From assembly GCA_020349885.1 (NCBI GenBank), contig CP070701.1:1604846-1668845 (forward strand): a stretch of 64,000 nt of DNA, given 5' to 3'. Shown piece after piece: positions 36,045-45,141 of this stretch (position 1 is the stretch's first letter; the number at the start of each line of letters is the position of its first letter). The translations under genes and the position numbers were made by a program. This DNA comes from Acidobacteriota bacterium (GTDB lineage: Bacteria > Acidobacteriota > G020349885). The notes under the pieces are model-generated. The model had not been told where the DNA came from. It saw nothing but the letters and a program-made list of their open reading frames with translations, and made no database searches.

Positions 36045-37468
36045 AACTGAAAGTAAATGAAACGCTGCCCGGTGAGATTGCCGAGAAACACCAGAGTCCA
36101 GATTCCCATGGCCAGCGCCAGAAGCCTCGCCCCCGGATGCCGGTCGAGGAATGATTCGAAATCAAAGCGGAAGGAGACCGCCTCCAGCACGAGCACGCAC
36201 CCGCAGAGGACGAGCGCCTTGGCCGTCAGTACGGCGTGCATGACCTGGAACGCGGCGGGCGCGCCCAGCGCCGCCATGCCGCCAAGGTACACGGCGGCGT
36301 CATGGAACGAGGGGGCGCGAAAGAATATCAGGCTCGCGCAGAAGCCATGGAACACCACGGCGCGCGCCAGAAGCAGCCGGACCGGGCCGGGCACTCCCAG
36401 CGCCCGGGCGAGGCCGCGGAGGGAATCTCCGACGAGCCTTTCCGCCGCGATGTAGATTCCGTTCAGAAAGCCCCAGAACACGAACGTCCACTTCGCCCCG
36501 TGCCACAGCCCGCCCACGAGCATCGTGAGCATGAGGTTTTGAAACGCTCGGAACCCTCCGAGGCGGTTGCCCCCGAGGGGGATGTACACGTAATCGCGGA
36601 ACCAGGAGGACAGCGAGACGTGCCACCGCTGCCAGAACTCGCGAAAGGAGCCGGCGAAATAGGGGCGGTCGAAGTTCATCCGGAGATCGAAGCCCAGTAT
36701 GCGCGCCGTGCCGACGGCGATGTCCGAATATCCCGAGAAATCGCAGTAGAGCTGGAGGGCGAAAAAGTACATGCCCAGCCAGAGATCGAGCGGGGAATGC
36801 GCAAGGGGGGACGAGAAGCGGAGGTCCACCAGCATGCTCAGCGAATCGGCCACGACCACTTTCTTGACGAAGCCCCACAGGGCGAGCTGGAACCCCGAGA
36901 CGAAGCGGTGCGCGTCAAGGGCATGCTCGCGGGAGAACTGGGGCAGAAGATGGGAGGCGCGCTCGATGGGACCCGCGACGAGCTGGGGGAAAAAAGCCAC
37001 GTAGGAGGCGTAACGGAGCCAGCTCCGCTCGGCCGCCGTCCGCCCCCGATAGACGTCGATCACGTAGCCGAGCGATTGAAAGGTGTAGAAGCTGATTCCC
37101 ACCGGAAGAATTATCTCGAGAGCGGGGGTGGCGACGTCCACGCCGACGGCGCGGGCGGCGTCCTTGAAACTGTCGACGAAGAAATTGAAATACTTGAAAA
37201 AACCCAGGATGGAAAGGTTGGAAACGATGCTGGTGAGAAGAAAGCGCTTCCTTTTCTCCGGCGAGGCGCAATTTTCCAGTTTTCTCGCCATCGCGTAGTC
37301 CAGCGTCGAGGTGAAGCCGATGAGCGCAAGGAAACGCCAGTCCCACCATCCGTAGAACACGTAGCTGGCCGCAAGGAGAAAGATCGTCCGCCCCGTTCCC
37401 CGCAGGGCGAAGTAGACGACGAAGAACAGGACGAAGAAAACGAGAAAGCTCAGAGAGTTAAACAGCAT
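36041..37468 (-). CDS. MBOAT-family O-acyltransferase (AlgI/DltB type)
   Basis: 475 residues with about ten membrane helices. Both conserved histidines are present: His283 in FWQRWHVSLSSW and the catalytic-type His323 in VGGLWHGAKWTF, close to His322 of AlgI. RDYVYIPLGGN and FCDFSGYSDIA-like motifs (here YCDFSGYSDIA) are also typical. It should pass acyl groups across the membrane to the SGNH partner for O-acetylation of a cell-surface glycan. No glycan-synthesis genes lie alongside, so the acceptor cannot be inferred. Confidence 0.94.
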   Translation of the reverse strand: MLFNSLSFLVFFVLFFVVYFALRGTGRTIFLLAASYVFYGWWDWRFLALIGFTSTLDYAMARKLENCASPEKRKRFLLTSIVSNLSILGFFKYFNFFVDSFKDAARAVGVDVATPALEIILPVGISFYTFQSLGYVIDVYRGRTAAERSWLRYASYVAFFPQLVAGPIERASHLLPQFSREHALDAHRFVSGFQLALWGFVKKVVVADSLSMLVDLRFSSPLAHSPLDLWLGMYFFALQLYCDFSGYSDIAVGTARILGFDLRMNFDRPYFAGSFREFWQRWHVSLSSWFRDYVYIPLGGNRLGGFRAFQNLMLTMLVGGLWHGAKWTFVFWGFLNGIYIAAERLVGDSLRGLARALGVPGPVRLLLARAVVFHGFCASLIFFRAPSFHDAAVYLGGMAALGAPAAFQVMHAVLTAKALVLCGCVLVLEAVSFRFDFESFLDRHPGARLLALAMGIWTLVFLGNLTGQRFIYFQF

Positions 37469-37469
37469 G

Positions 37470-37500
37470 GCTTCGTGAGCGAAGCGGCGGCGTTCCGCCG
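37470..37500 (-). promoter_or_regulatory. Two hairpins immediately before the MBOAT start codon
   Basis: GCTTCG/CGAAGC (37470-37475 with 37480-37485, 4-nt loop) ends 1 nt before the ATG, and CGGCGG/CCGCCG (37485-37490 with 37495-37500) abuts it. In the minus-strand mRNA they would cover the ribosome-binding region, where no Shine-Dalgarno sequence is visible. Confidence 0.45.
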
Positions 37501-37598
37501 ACCTGCTATTTTACTACCATGATGCGAAAGAAACCTCCGAAAAATGCTTCCATGCCGTTCCAAAGTTTTTTCCCGCGCCGTCCCGAAGGCGGAGTCAA

Positions 37599-37627
37599 TT
37601 GTCGCCCCAGCCGTGGTGTGATAAAAT
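37599..37627 (+). promoter_or_regulatory. Promoter of mqnE-mqnA-mqnC
   Basis: TTGTCG (37599-37604), 17-bp spacer, TAAAAT (37622-37627), 22 nt before the mqnE ATG at 37650. Confidence 0.6.
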
Positions 37628-37649
37628 ATTTTTCGTATCTCCTAGGGCC

Positions 37650-38777
37650 ATGAGCATCCAAGCCGCACGAAAATTTTCACGGAACAATCTCGCGGACATC
37701 GCCGAAAAAGTCCGCGCCGGCGGGCGCCTCTCGTTCGAGGACGGGGTGCGCCTTTTCGAGTCGAACGACCTTCTCACTCTCGGCTCGCTCGCGAACGAGG
37801 TGCGCGAGCGCCTCCACGGCGACGCCGCCCACTTCAACCTGAACCGCCACCTCAACCCCACGAACGTCTGCGTGTACTCCTGCGCGTTCTGCGCCTTCGC
37901 GCGCAAGGGGGGCGAGGACGGCGCCTACGCCTACACGCTGGACGAGATCCGCGAGAAGGTGCGCGCACTCGGCGCGCGGGTTCGCGAAATCCACGTCGTG
38001 GGCGGCATGCACGCGGGCCTGCCTTACTCGTACTACCTCGACGTCCTGCGCGCGGTCAAGAAGGAGCGCCCCGACGTCCATCTCAAGGCCTACACGGCGG
38101 TCGAGATCGATTTTTTCTCCGGCATCGCCCACAAGCCGCTGGAGGCGGTGCTCGACGACCTGGTGGAGGCGGGTCTCGACTCGTTGCCCGGCGGGGGGGC
38201 GGAGATTTTCCACCCCGAGGTGCGCGAAAGAATCTGCGATTACAAGCTCGACTGGAAGGAATGGGCCGACGTCCACCGCGCCGTCCACCGGCGCGGCCTG
38301 CGCTCGACGTGCACGATGCTCTACGGGCACATCGAAACATACGAGCACCGCGTGGACCACTTGCTGCGCCTCCGCTCCCTGCAGGACGAGACGGGCGGGT
38401 TCCTGGCGTTCGTCCCGCTCGCGTTCCACCCCGAGCACACGCCGCTCGTCAAGGAGCTCGGGGAAAAGAACCTTCCCGGCCCCACGGGGTGGGACTCTTT
38501 GAAAACCATCGCCGTAAGCCGCCTCCTCCTGGACAATATTTCCCACATCAAGGCCTACTGGGTCATGCTCGGAATCAACGTGGCCCAGACGGCGCTCTCC
38601 TTCGGCGCGGACGACCTGGACGGCACCATCGTCGAGGAAAAGATCGCCCACATGGCGGGCGCCGCGTCGCCGCAGGAGCTTTCCCTCGACGGCCTGGTGA
38701 AACTCGTCCGCGACGCGGGCCGGACGCCCGTCGAGCGGGACACGGTGTACAACGTGGTGCGCCGGCATTCGGCATGA
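37650..38777 (+). CDS. mqnE: Aminofutalosine synthase
   Basis: 375 residues. Radical SAM enzyme of the futalosine route to menaquinone: joins 3-[(1-carboxyvinyl)oxy]benzoate with a SAM-derived adenosyl radical to give aminofutalosine. Cluster motif CVYSCAFCAF with Cys74, Cys78 and Cys81 (CxxxCxxC). Family-specific stretches HVVGGMHAGLPYSYY, GLDSLPGGGAEIF and AYWVMLGINVAQTALSFGADDLDGT distinguish MqnE from MqnC. The ATG at 37650 was chosen from the promoter and family length. First gene of a three-gene menaquinone unit. Confidence 0.95.
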   Translation: MSIQAARKFSRNNLADIAEKVRAGGRLSFEDGVRLFESNDLLTLGSLANEVRERLHGDAAHFNLNRHLNPTNVCVYSCAFCAFARKGGEDGAYAYTLDEIREKVRALGARVREIHVVGGMHAGLPYSYYLDVLRAVKKERPDVHLKAYTAVEIDFFSGIAHKPLEAVLDDLVEAGLDSLPGGGAEIFHPEVRERICDYKLDWKEWADVHRAVHRRGLRSTCTMLYGHIETYEHRVDHLLRLRSLQDETGGFLAFVPLAFHPEHTPLVKELGEKNLPGPTGWDSLKTIAVSRLLLDNISHIKAYWVMLGINVAQTALSFGADDLDGTIVEEKIAHMAGAASPQELSLDGLVKLVRDAGRTPVERDTVYNVVRRHSA

Positions 38778-38811
38778 TGGTTTGAGCCTTCCGAAAAACT
38801 CGTCCCTATCA

Positions 38812-39675
38812 ATGAAAACTCAAGAAAAGAAAAACGCCGTGTCCAACCTCGTCTCCCTCGTACGCGTCCGCTCCGTCGGCTACCTGAACGCCGCGCCCCT
38901 CGAGTGGGGCCTCGAGCGGAAAACGGGCGAAGGAATCATCGTGAAGCGAGAAAGCCCCGCGGGCTGTCTCGCGGCGCTCCGGGAAGAGCGCGCCGACGTG
39001 GGCCTCGTTCCTTCCGCGGGATACGAGGGGCGCTGGCGCGCCGTTCCGGACGTCGCCATCGCGTCGGACGGGGCCGCGGAAAGCGTCCTTCTCGCGGGCC
39101 GCGCCGAGGCTCCGGACATGAAGCGCGTGGCGCTCGACACGGCCTCGCGCACGGCGGCGGCGCTTGTGAAGGTTCTCTTCCGCGAACGCTGGGGGAGCGA
39201 GCCCGACTACGTCGAGGCGCCGGCCGAGGGCGCCGTGGAGGACGAGACGTTCGACGGCGTTTTGGTCATCGGCGACCCGGCGCTCCATCTCCCGCTGCGC
39301 GAAGGCGGCTCGCCCGTCGAGGGATCGGGAGGAAATTCTCCCTTCCCGCACGTGTACGACCTCGGGGCGGAGTGGAAGGCGCTCACGGGCCTGCCGTTCG
39401 TCTTCGCGTTCTGGGCGGGGCGCGAGGATTTGCCCGTGCACGTCGTCCGTCTCCTTCAAAAAGCGAAGGAGGAGGGGCGCGGGCACCTGCGCGAGCTGGC
39501 CGAGCGCTACGCCCGCACGCACAGCCGCGGCGCAGACTTCTACGAGCACTACCTCCGCGACGCCATCCGCTACGACTGGACGCCGCGCGAGACGGAGGGC
39601 CTCGCCGCCTTCTGGCGCCTCGCCGAGAAGCACGAGGTGATTCCGAAGGCGCCCCGGCTGTCGTTTTACGAGTGA
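38812..39675 (+). CDS. mqnA: Chorismate dehydratase
   Basis: 287 residues. Converts chorismate to 3-[(1-carboxyvinyl)oxy]benzoate, the first futalosine-pathway step. It has the periplasmic-binding-protein-like fold seen in MqnA/MqnD: VRSVGYLNAAPLEWGL at the start, CLAALREERADVGLVPSAGY, and LPFVFAFWAGRED near the C terminus. The ATG at 38812 is 34 nt after mqnE; an in-frame TTG at 38782 is less likely. The segment at about 165-180 is a Gly/Ser-rich insertion (EGGSPVEGSGGN). Its stop overlaps a possible GTG start of mqnC. Confidence 0.94.
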   Translation: MKTQEKKNAVSNLVSLVRVRSVGYLNAAPLEWGLERKTGEGIIVKRESPAGCLAALREERADVGLVPSAGYEGRWRAVPDVAIASDGAAESVLLAGRAEAPDMKRVALDTASRTAAALVKVLFRERWGSEPDYVEAPAEGAVEDETFDGVLVIGDPALHLPLREGGSPVEGSGGNSPFPHVYDLGAEWKALTGLPFVFAFWAGREDLPVHVVRLLQKAKEEGRGHLRELAERYARTHSRGADFYEHYLRDAIRYDWTPRETEGLAAFWRLAEKHEVIPKAPRLSFYE

Positions 39676-39683
39676 GAGAGCGC

Positions 39684-40781
39684 ATGGGACACGCCGCCTT
39701 GCAGGACATAGTTTCCTCCGGCCGCCGCCTCTCGTTCGACGAGGCCGTGGCGCTCTATAACGAAGCGCCGCTTCTCGAGCTCGGCCGCGCGGCGCACGCC
39801 GTGCGCCTGAGGAAACACCCCGAGCCCGTCGTCACCTACGTCATCGACCGCAACATAAACTACACGAACGTCTGTTACGTGGACTGCGCCTTCTGCGCCT
39901 TCTACGTGCGGCCCGGCGTCGAGGAGGACGCGCGCGGCGAGCGGGCCTACGTTCTGCCGCACGAGGAGATCGGGAAGAAAATCGACGAGACGAAGGCGCT
40001 CGGGGGAACTCAAATTCTCCTCCAGGGCGGCCACCACCCGGACCTGAAGATCGACTATTACGAGGACCTCTTCCGCTACATAAAGAAGAACCATCCCATC
40101 CACCTCCACGCGCTCTCGCCGCCCGAGGTCATGCACATCGTGAAAGTTTCCAAAATCACGCTCGACGAGGCGCTCGACCGGCTCATCGAGGCGGGGCTCG
40201 ATTCCATCCCCGGGGGCGGCGCGGAGATTCTCACGGATCGCGTGCGCGAGGTCACCGCCCCCAGGAAGGCCACGGCGCAGGAGTGGCTCGACGTGATGGA
40301 GGCGGCGCATAGGAAGGGCCTCCGGACGACGGCCACGATGATGTTCGGCTCGGTTGACACCGTCGAGGACCGCGTCGAGCATCTTCTTAAATTAAGGGAC
40401 CTCCAGGACCGCACGGGAGGATTCACGGCCTTCATCTGCTGGGCCTACCAGCGTCCCGGCCCGGAGAACCACGCCCTCGGCCTCGACCTCGAGGCGCGCG
40501 ACACCTCGGCGCACACGTACCTGAAGACCCTGGCCCTCGCGCGCCTCGTCCTGGACAATTTCGAGAATCTCCAATCTTCGTGGGTCACGATGGGGCACGG
40601 CGTGGGGCAGCTGTCGCTCCAGTTCGGGTCGAACGACTTCGGCTCGCTCATGATCGAGGAGAACGTCGTCTCGCGGGCCGGCGTCGATTACTGCATGAGC
40701 CTGGAATATCTCGAGCACCTCATCCTCGACACGGGCTACACCCCGAAGCGGCGGAACATGTTCTACGAGGTGTTGAACTAG
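39684..40781 (+). CDS. mqnC: Cyclic dehypoxanthinyl futalosine synthase
   Basis: 365 residues. Radical SAM enzyme that cyclises dehypoxanthinyl futalosine. Cluster motif CYVDCAFCAF with Cys64, Cys68 and Cys71. Family stretches: QGGHHPDLKIDYYEDLF, HALSPPEVMHI, GLDSIPGGGAEIL and SSWVTMGHGVGQLSLQFGSNDFG. The ATG at 39684 is used; a GTG at 39672 overlapping the mqnA stop (GTGA) is an equally good alternative. MqnB and MqnD are not in the window. Confidence 0.95.
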   Translation: MGHAALQDIVSSGRRLSFDEAVALYNEAPLLELGRAAHAVRLRKHPEPVVTYVIDRNINYTNVCYVDCAFCAFYVRPGVEEDARGERAYVLPHEEIGKKIDETKALGGTQILLQGGHHPDLKIDYYEDLFRYIKKNHPIHLHALSPPEVMHIVKVSKITLDEALDRLIEAGLDSIPGGGAEILTDRVREVTAPRKATAQEWLDVMEAAHRKGLRTTATMMFGSVDTVEDRVEHLLKLRDLQDRTGGFTAFICWAYQRPGPENHALGLDLEARDTSAHTYLKTLALARLVLDNFENLQSSWVTMGHGVGQLSLQFGSNDFGSLMIEENVVSRAGVDYCMSLEYLEHLILDTGYTPKRRNMFYEVLN

Positions 40782-40825
40782 GGGAAGAACCCTTCGTCGC
40801 CGCTCTCCGTTCGGCGGAAATCCGC

Positions 40826-40854
40826 TTGCAACGCCCGCCGCGCCGCCGTAGAAT
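40826..40854 (+). promoter_or_regulatory. Promoter of the ankyrin gene pair
   Basis: TTGCAA (40826-40831), 17-bp spacer, TAGAAT (40849-40854). The leader runs to the ATG at 40900 and includes AGAAGGGA as ribosome-binding site. Confidence 0.6.
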
Positions 40855-40899
40855 TGCCTTGGCACAACCGAAAAAACACCAAAGAGAAGGGACGCAACG

Positions 40900-41463
40900 A
40901 TGAAACAACCAAACAAGCTGCTTTTTTTGATTAGCCTCTTACTGGTAACAATCGCCTGCGGCAGGAGCCCGCAGGACGCTCCCAAGGAGCCGGAACAGAT
41001 GGATATCCCCCGTAGCGAAGCCGGCGGCAGGAGTCCGGAGGACGCTCGCAAGGAACTGGAACAGTTGGATATCCCCTATAGCGAGACCAGTTTTCTGGAG
41101 CGGGTGAAGGGAAACGACCCGGTCGCGGTCGAGTTATTTCTGGACGCGGGCATGAACCCGGACGTAATGAACGCTAGTGGTATTACCCCCCTGATGATTG
41201 CGGCCGAGGATGGCTACACCGGAATGGCGAAGGTTCTGATCGACGCGGATGCCGACGTGAACGCGAGGAACGAAAGAGGCGCGACCGCCTTGATAATTGC
41301 GGCCTTTAAAGGTCACGCCGAGACGACGAAGGTCCTGATAAATGCCGGCGCGGACATGGACATCAAAACCAAAGAGAACGGCATGACCGCCCTGATGATT
41401 GCGGAAAAGATGAAGCACACCGAGATCGTGGAGATTCTCGGACAGGACGGGGCGAAGGAATGA
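40900..41463 (+). CDS. Small ankyrin-repeat protein, probable lipoprotein
   Basis: 187 residues. An N-terminal hydrophobic segment ends in VTIAC (Cys20), a near-lipobox, followed by GRSPQDAPKEPEQ. The stretch QDAPKEPEQMDIPRSE is then repeated as EDARKELEQLDIPYSE (about 23-38 and 44-60), an internal duplication. Three ankyrin repeats follow (about 80-180: GITPLMIAAEDGYTGMAKVLIDADADVN..., GATALIIAAFKGHAETTKVLINAGADM...). It binds protein partners in the periplasm or at a membrane (inferred). It overlaps the next ankyrin gene by 4 nt. Confidence 0.85.
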   Translation: MKQPNKLLFLISLLLVTIACGRSPQDAPKEPEQMDIPRSEAGGRSPEDARKELEQLDIPYSETSFLERVKGNDPVAVELFLDAGMNPDVMNASGITPLMIAAEDGYTGMAKVLIDADADVNARNERGATALIIAAFKGHAETTKVLINAGADMDIKTKENGMTALMIAEKMKHTEIVEILGQDGAKE

Positions 41464-42794
41464 AAAAAATGAGGCTTTCCTTTAAGGCAATTCTATTTCT
41501 GCTCCCGCTGCTTTTCGCGCAGGCGGCATACGGAGACATCGATTCAGACCTGATCGAGGCGGCGAAGGCCGGCGATGCCGCCGAAGTGGAAAAATTGCTC
41601 GAGCAAGGCGCATACGTGAACGCACAGGACAACGACGGCTCTACTGCCCTGATGAGGGCGGCATTTGGAGGCCACACTGAGATAGCAAAGGCACTGGTTG
41701 ACGCGGGTGCGGACGTGAACGCGGAAAACAAAGACGGCTTAACCGCCTTGATGCTTGCGGCGGAGAAGGGCCGCACCGAGACGGTGAACGTCCTGATTGA
41801 CGCAGGTACGGACGTGAACGCGGAGGGCGAAGACGGCAAGACCGCCTTGATGGCTGCGGCATGGGGGGGCCGCACCGAGACGGTGAACGTCCTGATTGAC
41901 GCGGGTGCGGACGTGAACGCGGAGAGCGAAGACGGCAAGACCGCCATGATGATTGCGGTATATTGGGGCCACACCGGTACGGTGAAGACCCTGATTGATG
42001 CGGGCGTAGACGTGAATGCAAAATACGGAGAAGGCTGGCCAGTCCTGATGTTTGCGGCACAGAAGGGCCACACCGAAATGGTGAATGCCTTGATTGATGC
42101 GGGCGCGGACGTGAACGCGAATGACAAAGAGGATAGGACTGCCTTGATGGTTGCGGCTATGGCAGGCCGAACCGAGGCGGTGAAGATCCTGATTGACGCG
42201 GGCGCGAACGTGACGACCACCCTGATTCTCGCGGTTGTGACAGGCCAAACCGAGGCGGTGAAGGTCCTGATTAACGCAGGTGCGGACGTGAATGTGAAGG
42301 ATGAAGACGGATGGACCGCCCTGATGTTTGCGGTAAGGGGGGGCCAAACCGAGGCGGTGAAGGCCCTGATTGATGCGGGGGCAGACGTGAACGCGAAAGA
42401 CGGATACGGTCAAACCGCCCTGGTGCTTGCGGCAGATAGTGGTCACACCGAAATGGTGAAAGCCCTGATTGGAGCGGGCGTGGACGTGAACATGAAAGAA
42501 GACAAATTCGGCAGGACCGCCTTGATGATCGCGGCGGAGTTGAGCCACACCGAGACGGTAAAGATCTTGATTAACGCTGGCGCAGACGCAAACGCAAAAG
42601 ATGAGATATTGGGTCTTACAGCACTGATGGTTGCGGCACAGGAAGGCCACGCCGGGACGGTGAAGGCCTTGATTGCCGCAGGCGCGAACGTGAACGCGAA
42701 GGACGAAGACGGCTGGACCGCCTTGATGATTGCGACATCCAAAGGCTACACAGAGATTATGGAGATTCTGAAGCAGGCCGGGGCGAAGGAGTAA
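41460..42794 (+). CDS. Exported protein of 13 ankyrin repeats
   Basis: 444 residues. Signal peptide MKKMRLSFKAILFLLPLLFAQAAYG, then 13 tandem ankyrin repeats of about 33 residues to the last residue (consensus TALM-AA--GHTE-VK-LIDAGADVNAKDEDG). The repeats are also recognisable as an imperfect 99-bp DNA repeat from about 41,640 to 42,790. Repeat 7-8 is shortened by about five residues (NVTTTLILAVVTG), and repeats 10 and 11 carry one-residue loop insertions. The likely role is a protein-binding scaffold outside the cytoplasm, working with the upstream lipoprotein. Confidence 0.92.
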   Translation: MKKMRLSFKAILFLLPLLFAQAAYGDIDSDLIEAAKAGDAAEVEKLLEQGAYVNAQDNDGSTALMRAAFGGHTEIAKALVDAGADVNAENKDGLTALMLAAEKGRTETVNVLIDAGTDVNAEGEDGKTALMAAAWGGRTETVNVLIDAGADVNAESEDGKTAMMIAVYWGHTGTVKTLIDAGVDVNAKYGEGWPVLMFAAQKGHTEMVNALIDAGADVNANDKEDRTALMVAAMAGRTEAVKILIDAGANVTTTLILAVVTGQTEAVKVLINAGADVNVKDEDGWTALMFAVRGGQTEAVKALIDAGADVNAKDGYGQTALVLAADSGHTEMVKALIGAGVDVNMKEDKFGRTALMIAAELSHTETVKILINAGADANAKDEILGLTALMVAAQEGHAGTVKALIAAGANVNAKDEDGWTALMIATSKGYTEIMEILKQAGAKE

Positions 42795-42811
42795 ACATGA
42801 TAATCGACCTG

Positions 42812-42883
42812 CTCGCCAATCAGCAGGCGAGTTACCGATCACCGATGACCAATTCAATCGGTTATCGGTCATTGGTCATCGGT
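42812..42883. repeat. Hairpin and palindromic GTCATCGGT-type repeats
   Basis: CTCGCC/GGCGAG hairpin (42812-42831), then a 13-bp perfect inverted repeat ACCGATGACCAAT (42841-42853) / ATTGGTCATCGGT (42871-42883), with further partial copies of the word inside the loop. It fills the 118-nt gap between the ankyrin gene and the amidohydrolase gene and may act as a terminator-like structure; it resembles decayed intergenic repeat arrays. Confidence 0.55.
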
Positions 42884-42912
42884 CATTAATTCAAAACAAG
42901 GAGCACAAAAAA

Positions 42913-44649
42913 ATGGCGAACATGCAAAAATGCCTGTGGCTCTCCTCTATATCTCTTCTGTTGATGGTGTGTTCTGCCGCTTGCGGGCCCGCCTGTCAAA
43001 AAGCTGACTGGGTGCTCACCGGCGGCAAGATATTTACCGTGGACGATGAGAACCCCTGGGCGGAGGCGGTCGCCGTCAAGGACGGAAAGTTCGTCTACGT
43101 GGGCGATGACGCGGGCGCCGCGAAATTCGCTTCGGATGCCACGCGCAAGAGCGACCTGGGCGGAAGGCTCGTCATCCCCGGCATCGTGGACAGCCATACC
43201 CACCCCGCCCGCATCAATCTTGCTCCGTACGCGGCCCCCATGGATGAGACGAGCAAGGAGGACATACTGGCCGCCGTCAAGGAGTACGCGGAAAGCAATC
43301 CCGAGCTCGAGTGGGTTCGCATGTGCTGCTGGCCGGTCGACTTGTACGGCACAAGCGGGCCCAACAAGAATGACCTGGACAGAATCGTGCCCGACCGCCC
43401 GGTCTGGCTGACCAGCAGCGCGGGGCACAGCATCTGGGTCAACTCCAAGGCGCTCGAGGTGCTGGGGGTGGACCGGGACACGCCCGATCCTTTGCCGGGA
43501 GTCGCGGTCTACGTCCGGGACGAGGACGGAGAGACCACCGGGTGGATCAAGGAAGGCGCCTACAGGATATTCGGCGAGGATTATTTCGAGGTCGATGCGG
43601 AAGCCCACGAGGAGGGGACGACGGCGATGCTGGACTACATGAGCCGGCACGGCGTGACCACCGTCTACGACGGCGGCAATCTCCTGCATAATGATCGCGT
43701 CTACGCGTTCATGGCGAAGCTCGAGAGAGAGGGAAGGCTGCCGTTTCGTTACGAAGGCACATATCCCATTTTCGTCCCCCGGCAAAAGGATACCGCCATC
43801 GCGGAGTTGCTGAGACTGCGTGATGCGTACGGCGGCGACAGGCTCCGCTTCAATACGATGAAGATTTATATGGACGGTGTGAACGAGAACCGCACGGGCG
43901 CGATGCTCGAGCCCTACGAAGACGATCCGGGAAACCGCGGCAATACCATGATGACCACGGACGAGCTGCGGGATTTCCTTCTCGAGCTGAACGAGGAAAA
44001 GCTCGACCTGCACCTTCACACCGTGGGCGACCGCGCCGTGCGCACCGTGCTTGACGCGGTGGAGGCGGTGAGGGACTCGGCCGGGGGCGAGCTCTATCCG
44101 AGGGTGACCGTTTGCCACCTGGACATCATCGACCCGCCCGACTATGCCCGGATCAAGGAACTGGGCGTCGTTTGCAACTACACGCCGTGGTGGCACGGCG
44201 TCAATTACGACGACACCGTAAAGCACGCCCTCGGCGAGGAACGCTACGCGCGCACCCTGATCCTGAAGCCGCTGTTCGACATGGGCGCCGTCGTCACGTT
44301 TGGCAGCGACGACTGGGACCTGGAATACATGAGCCCCTTCCTTGGAATGCAAATCGGCCACACCCGTCAGTATCCCGAAGAGTGGGAGGAGCCGGGCTTC
44401 GACATCGAGGAGATCAGGGGACCCGCCTCCGAGCAGCTGGATCTCGAGCTGATGATCCGGGGCTACACGATCAACGGCGCCTACCAGCTCCGAATGGAAG
44501 ATGAGATCGGCTCCATCGAGGCCGGCAAGCTGGCGGATCTCGTCGTGCTCGATGAAAACCTCTTTGAAATGGACCGCTACGAGATCCACAAGATCGAGCC
44601 CGCGGCGGTGATGATGGAGGGCGAGCTCCTGCACGGCGCCTTGCCATGA
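42913..44649 (+). CDS. Exported amidohydrolase (YtcJ-like)
   Basis: 578 residues. The N-terminal hydrophobic segment ends near SAACGPAC (Cys24 a possible lipid attachment site). Amidohydrolase-superfamily metal motif GIVDSHTHPA with His95 and His97 at the end of the first barrel strand; a composite beta-sandwich of N-terminal (ADWVLTGGKIFTVDDENPWAE) and C-terminal (IGSIEAGKLADLVVLDENLF) parts; downstream HLHTVGDRAVR and FGSDDW metal/catalytic motifs. YtcJ-type enzymes hydrolyse N-acyl or amide bonds of uncertain substrates. AAGGAG precedes the ATG by about 10 nt. It belongs to the accessory block. Confidence 0.9.
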   Translation: MANMQKCLWLSSISLLLMVCSAACGPACQKADWVLTGGKIFTVDDENPWAEAVAVKDGKFVYVGDDAGAAKFASDATRKSDLGGRLVIPGIVDSHTHPARINLAPYAAPMDETSKEDILAAVKEYAESNPELEWVRMCCWPVDLYGTSGPNKNDLDRIVPDRPVWLTSSAGHSIWVNSKALEVLGVDRDTPDPLPGVAVYVRDEDGETTGWIKEGAYRIFGEDYFEVDAEAHEEGTTAMLDYMSRHGVTTVYDGGNLLHNDRVYAFMAKLEREGRLPFRYEGTYPIFVPRQKDTAIAELLRLRDAYGGDRLRFNTMKIYMDGVNENRTGAMLEPYEDDPGNRGNTMMTTDELRDFLLELNEEKLDLHLHTVGDRAVRTVLDAVEAVRDSAGGELYPRVTVCHLDIIDPPDYARIKELGVVCNYTPWWHGVNYDDTVKHALGEERYARTLILKPLFDMGAVVTFGSDDWDLEYMSPFLGMQIGHTRQYPEEWEEPGFDIEEIRGPASEQLDLELMIRGYTINGAYQLRMEDEIGSIEAGKLADLVVLDENLFEMDRYEIHKIEPAAVMMEGELLHGALP

Positions 44650-45141
44650 TGATGGCGGTACGCTAACAGGCCGGGGCGGAGGAGTGACGTGAACGGCCGA
44701 TAGTCAATAGTCCTTTTTTGACTCTTGCTCCTGTCTAAAATTCGGCAAATCCGATGGCCGGAACCTCCCTTTCGTAAAGGGGGGTTGGGGGGATTACAGA
44801 ATTACGGAAAGGGCATCAAAATAATCCCCCTTGTTCCCCCTTCCTCGCTCCGCCGAAGTGCTCGGACTTGCCCGACAAAGCGAAGGCCCCCCAACGTTAA
44901 TTTATTTCATGTTTTGATTATTAACTTGACAACGGCCATCTTATCTACTATGTTTTTTTCATGAAAAAGTAGAAAACAGCATGGCCATACGACACAGCAC
45001 AGCGCTATACCTTGCTCCCCCCTTCGTGGAACTGAGGCGGCGTGACGCTCCCTTCGACCTTGCTCAGGGCAAGCCTCAGGTACACCGTTTTGTCAAGTCG
45101 TTTCGGGACAGGACACCAGCTACAACCCAAGGAGAAAAACC
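44650..45141. other. 492-nt intergenic region with palindromes and a promoter
   Basis: Contains a CCCTTT-CGT-AAAGGG hairpin (44767-44781) followed by two G6 runs, and about 30-60 nt later a complementary run of C5-TTGTT-C5, so the segment 44767-44840 can fold on itself. It also holds an AT-rich stretch with a promoter (44926-44954), and at about 45050-45095 a segment (GCTCAGGGCAAGCCTCAGG) that recurs in part near 52,790. No convincing coding sequence. Confidence 0.55.
44926..44954 (+). promoter_or_regulatory. Promoter of the secreted repeat-protein gene
   Basis: Consensus TTGACA (44926-44931), 17-bp spacer, TATGTT (44949-44954) in an AT-rich patch. The leader to the ATG at 45142 is about 180 nt. 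Confidence 0.55.

Noticed and set aside
41460-42794. Regular 99-bp repeats resembling a repeat array such as CRISPR
   Set aside because: The period is 99 bp with no unique spacers, and it translates as ankyrin repeats throughout.
44767-44840. G-quadruplex from two G6 runs
   Set aside because: Only two long G runs are present close together; the nearby C runs make a simple stem-loop the better explanation.
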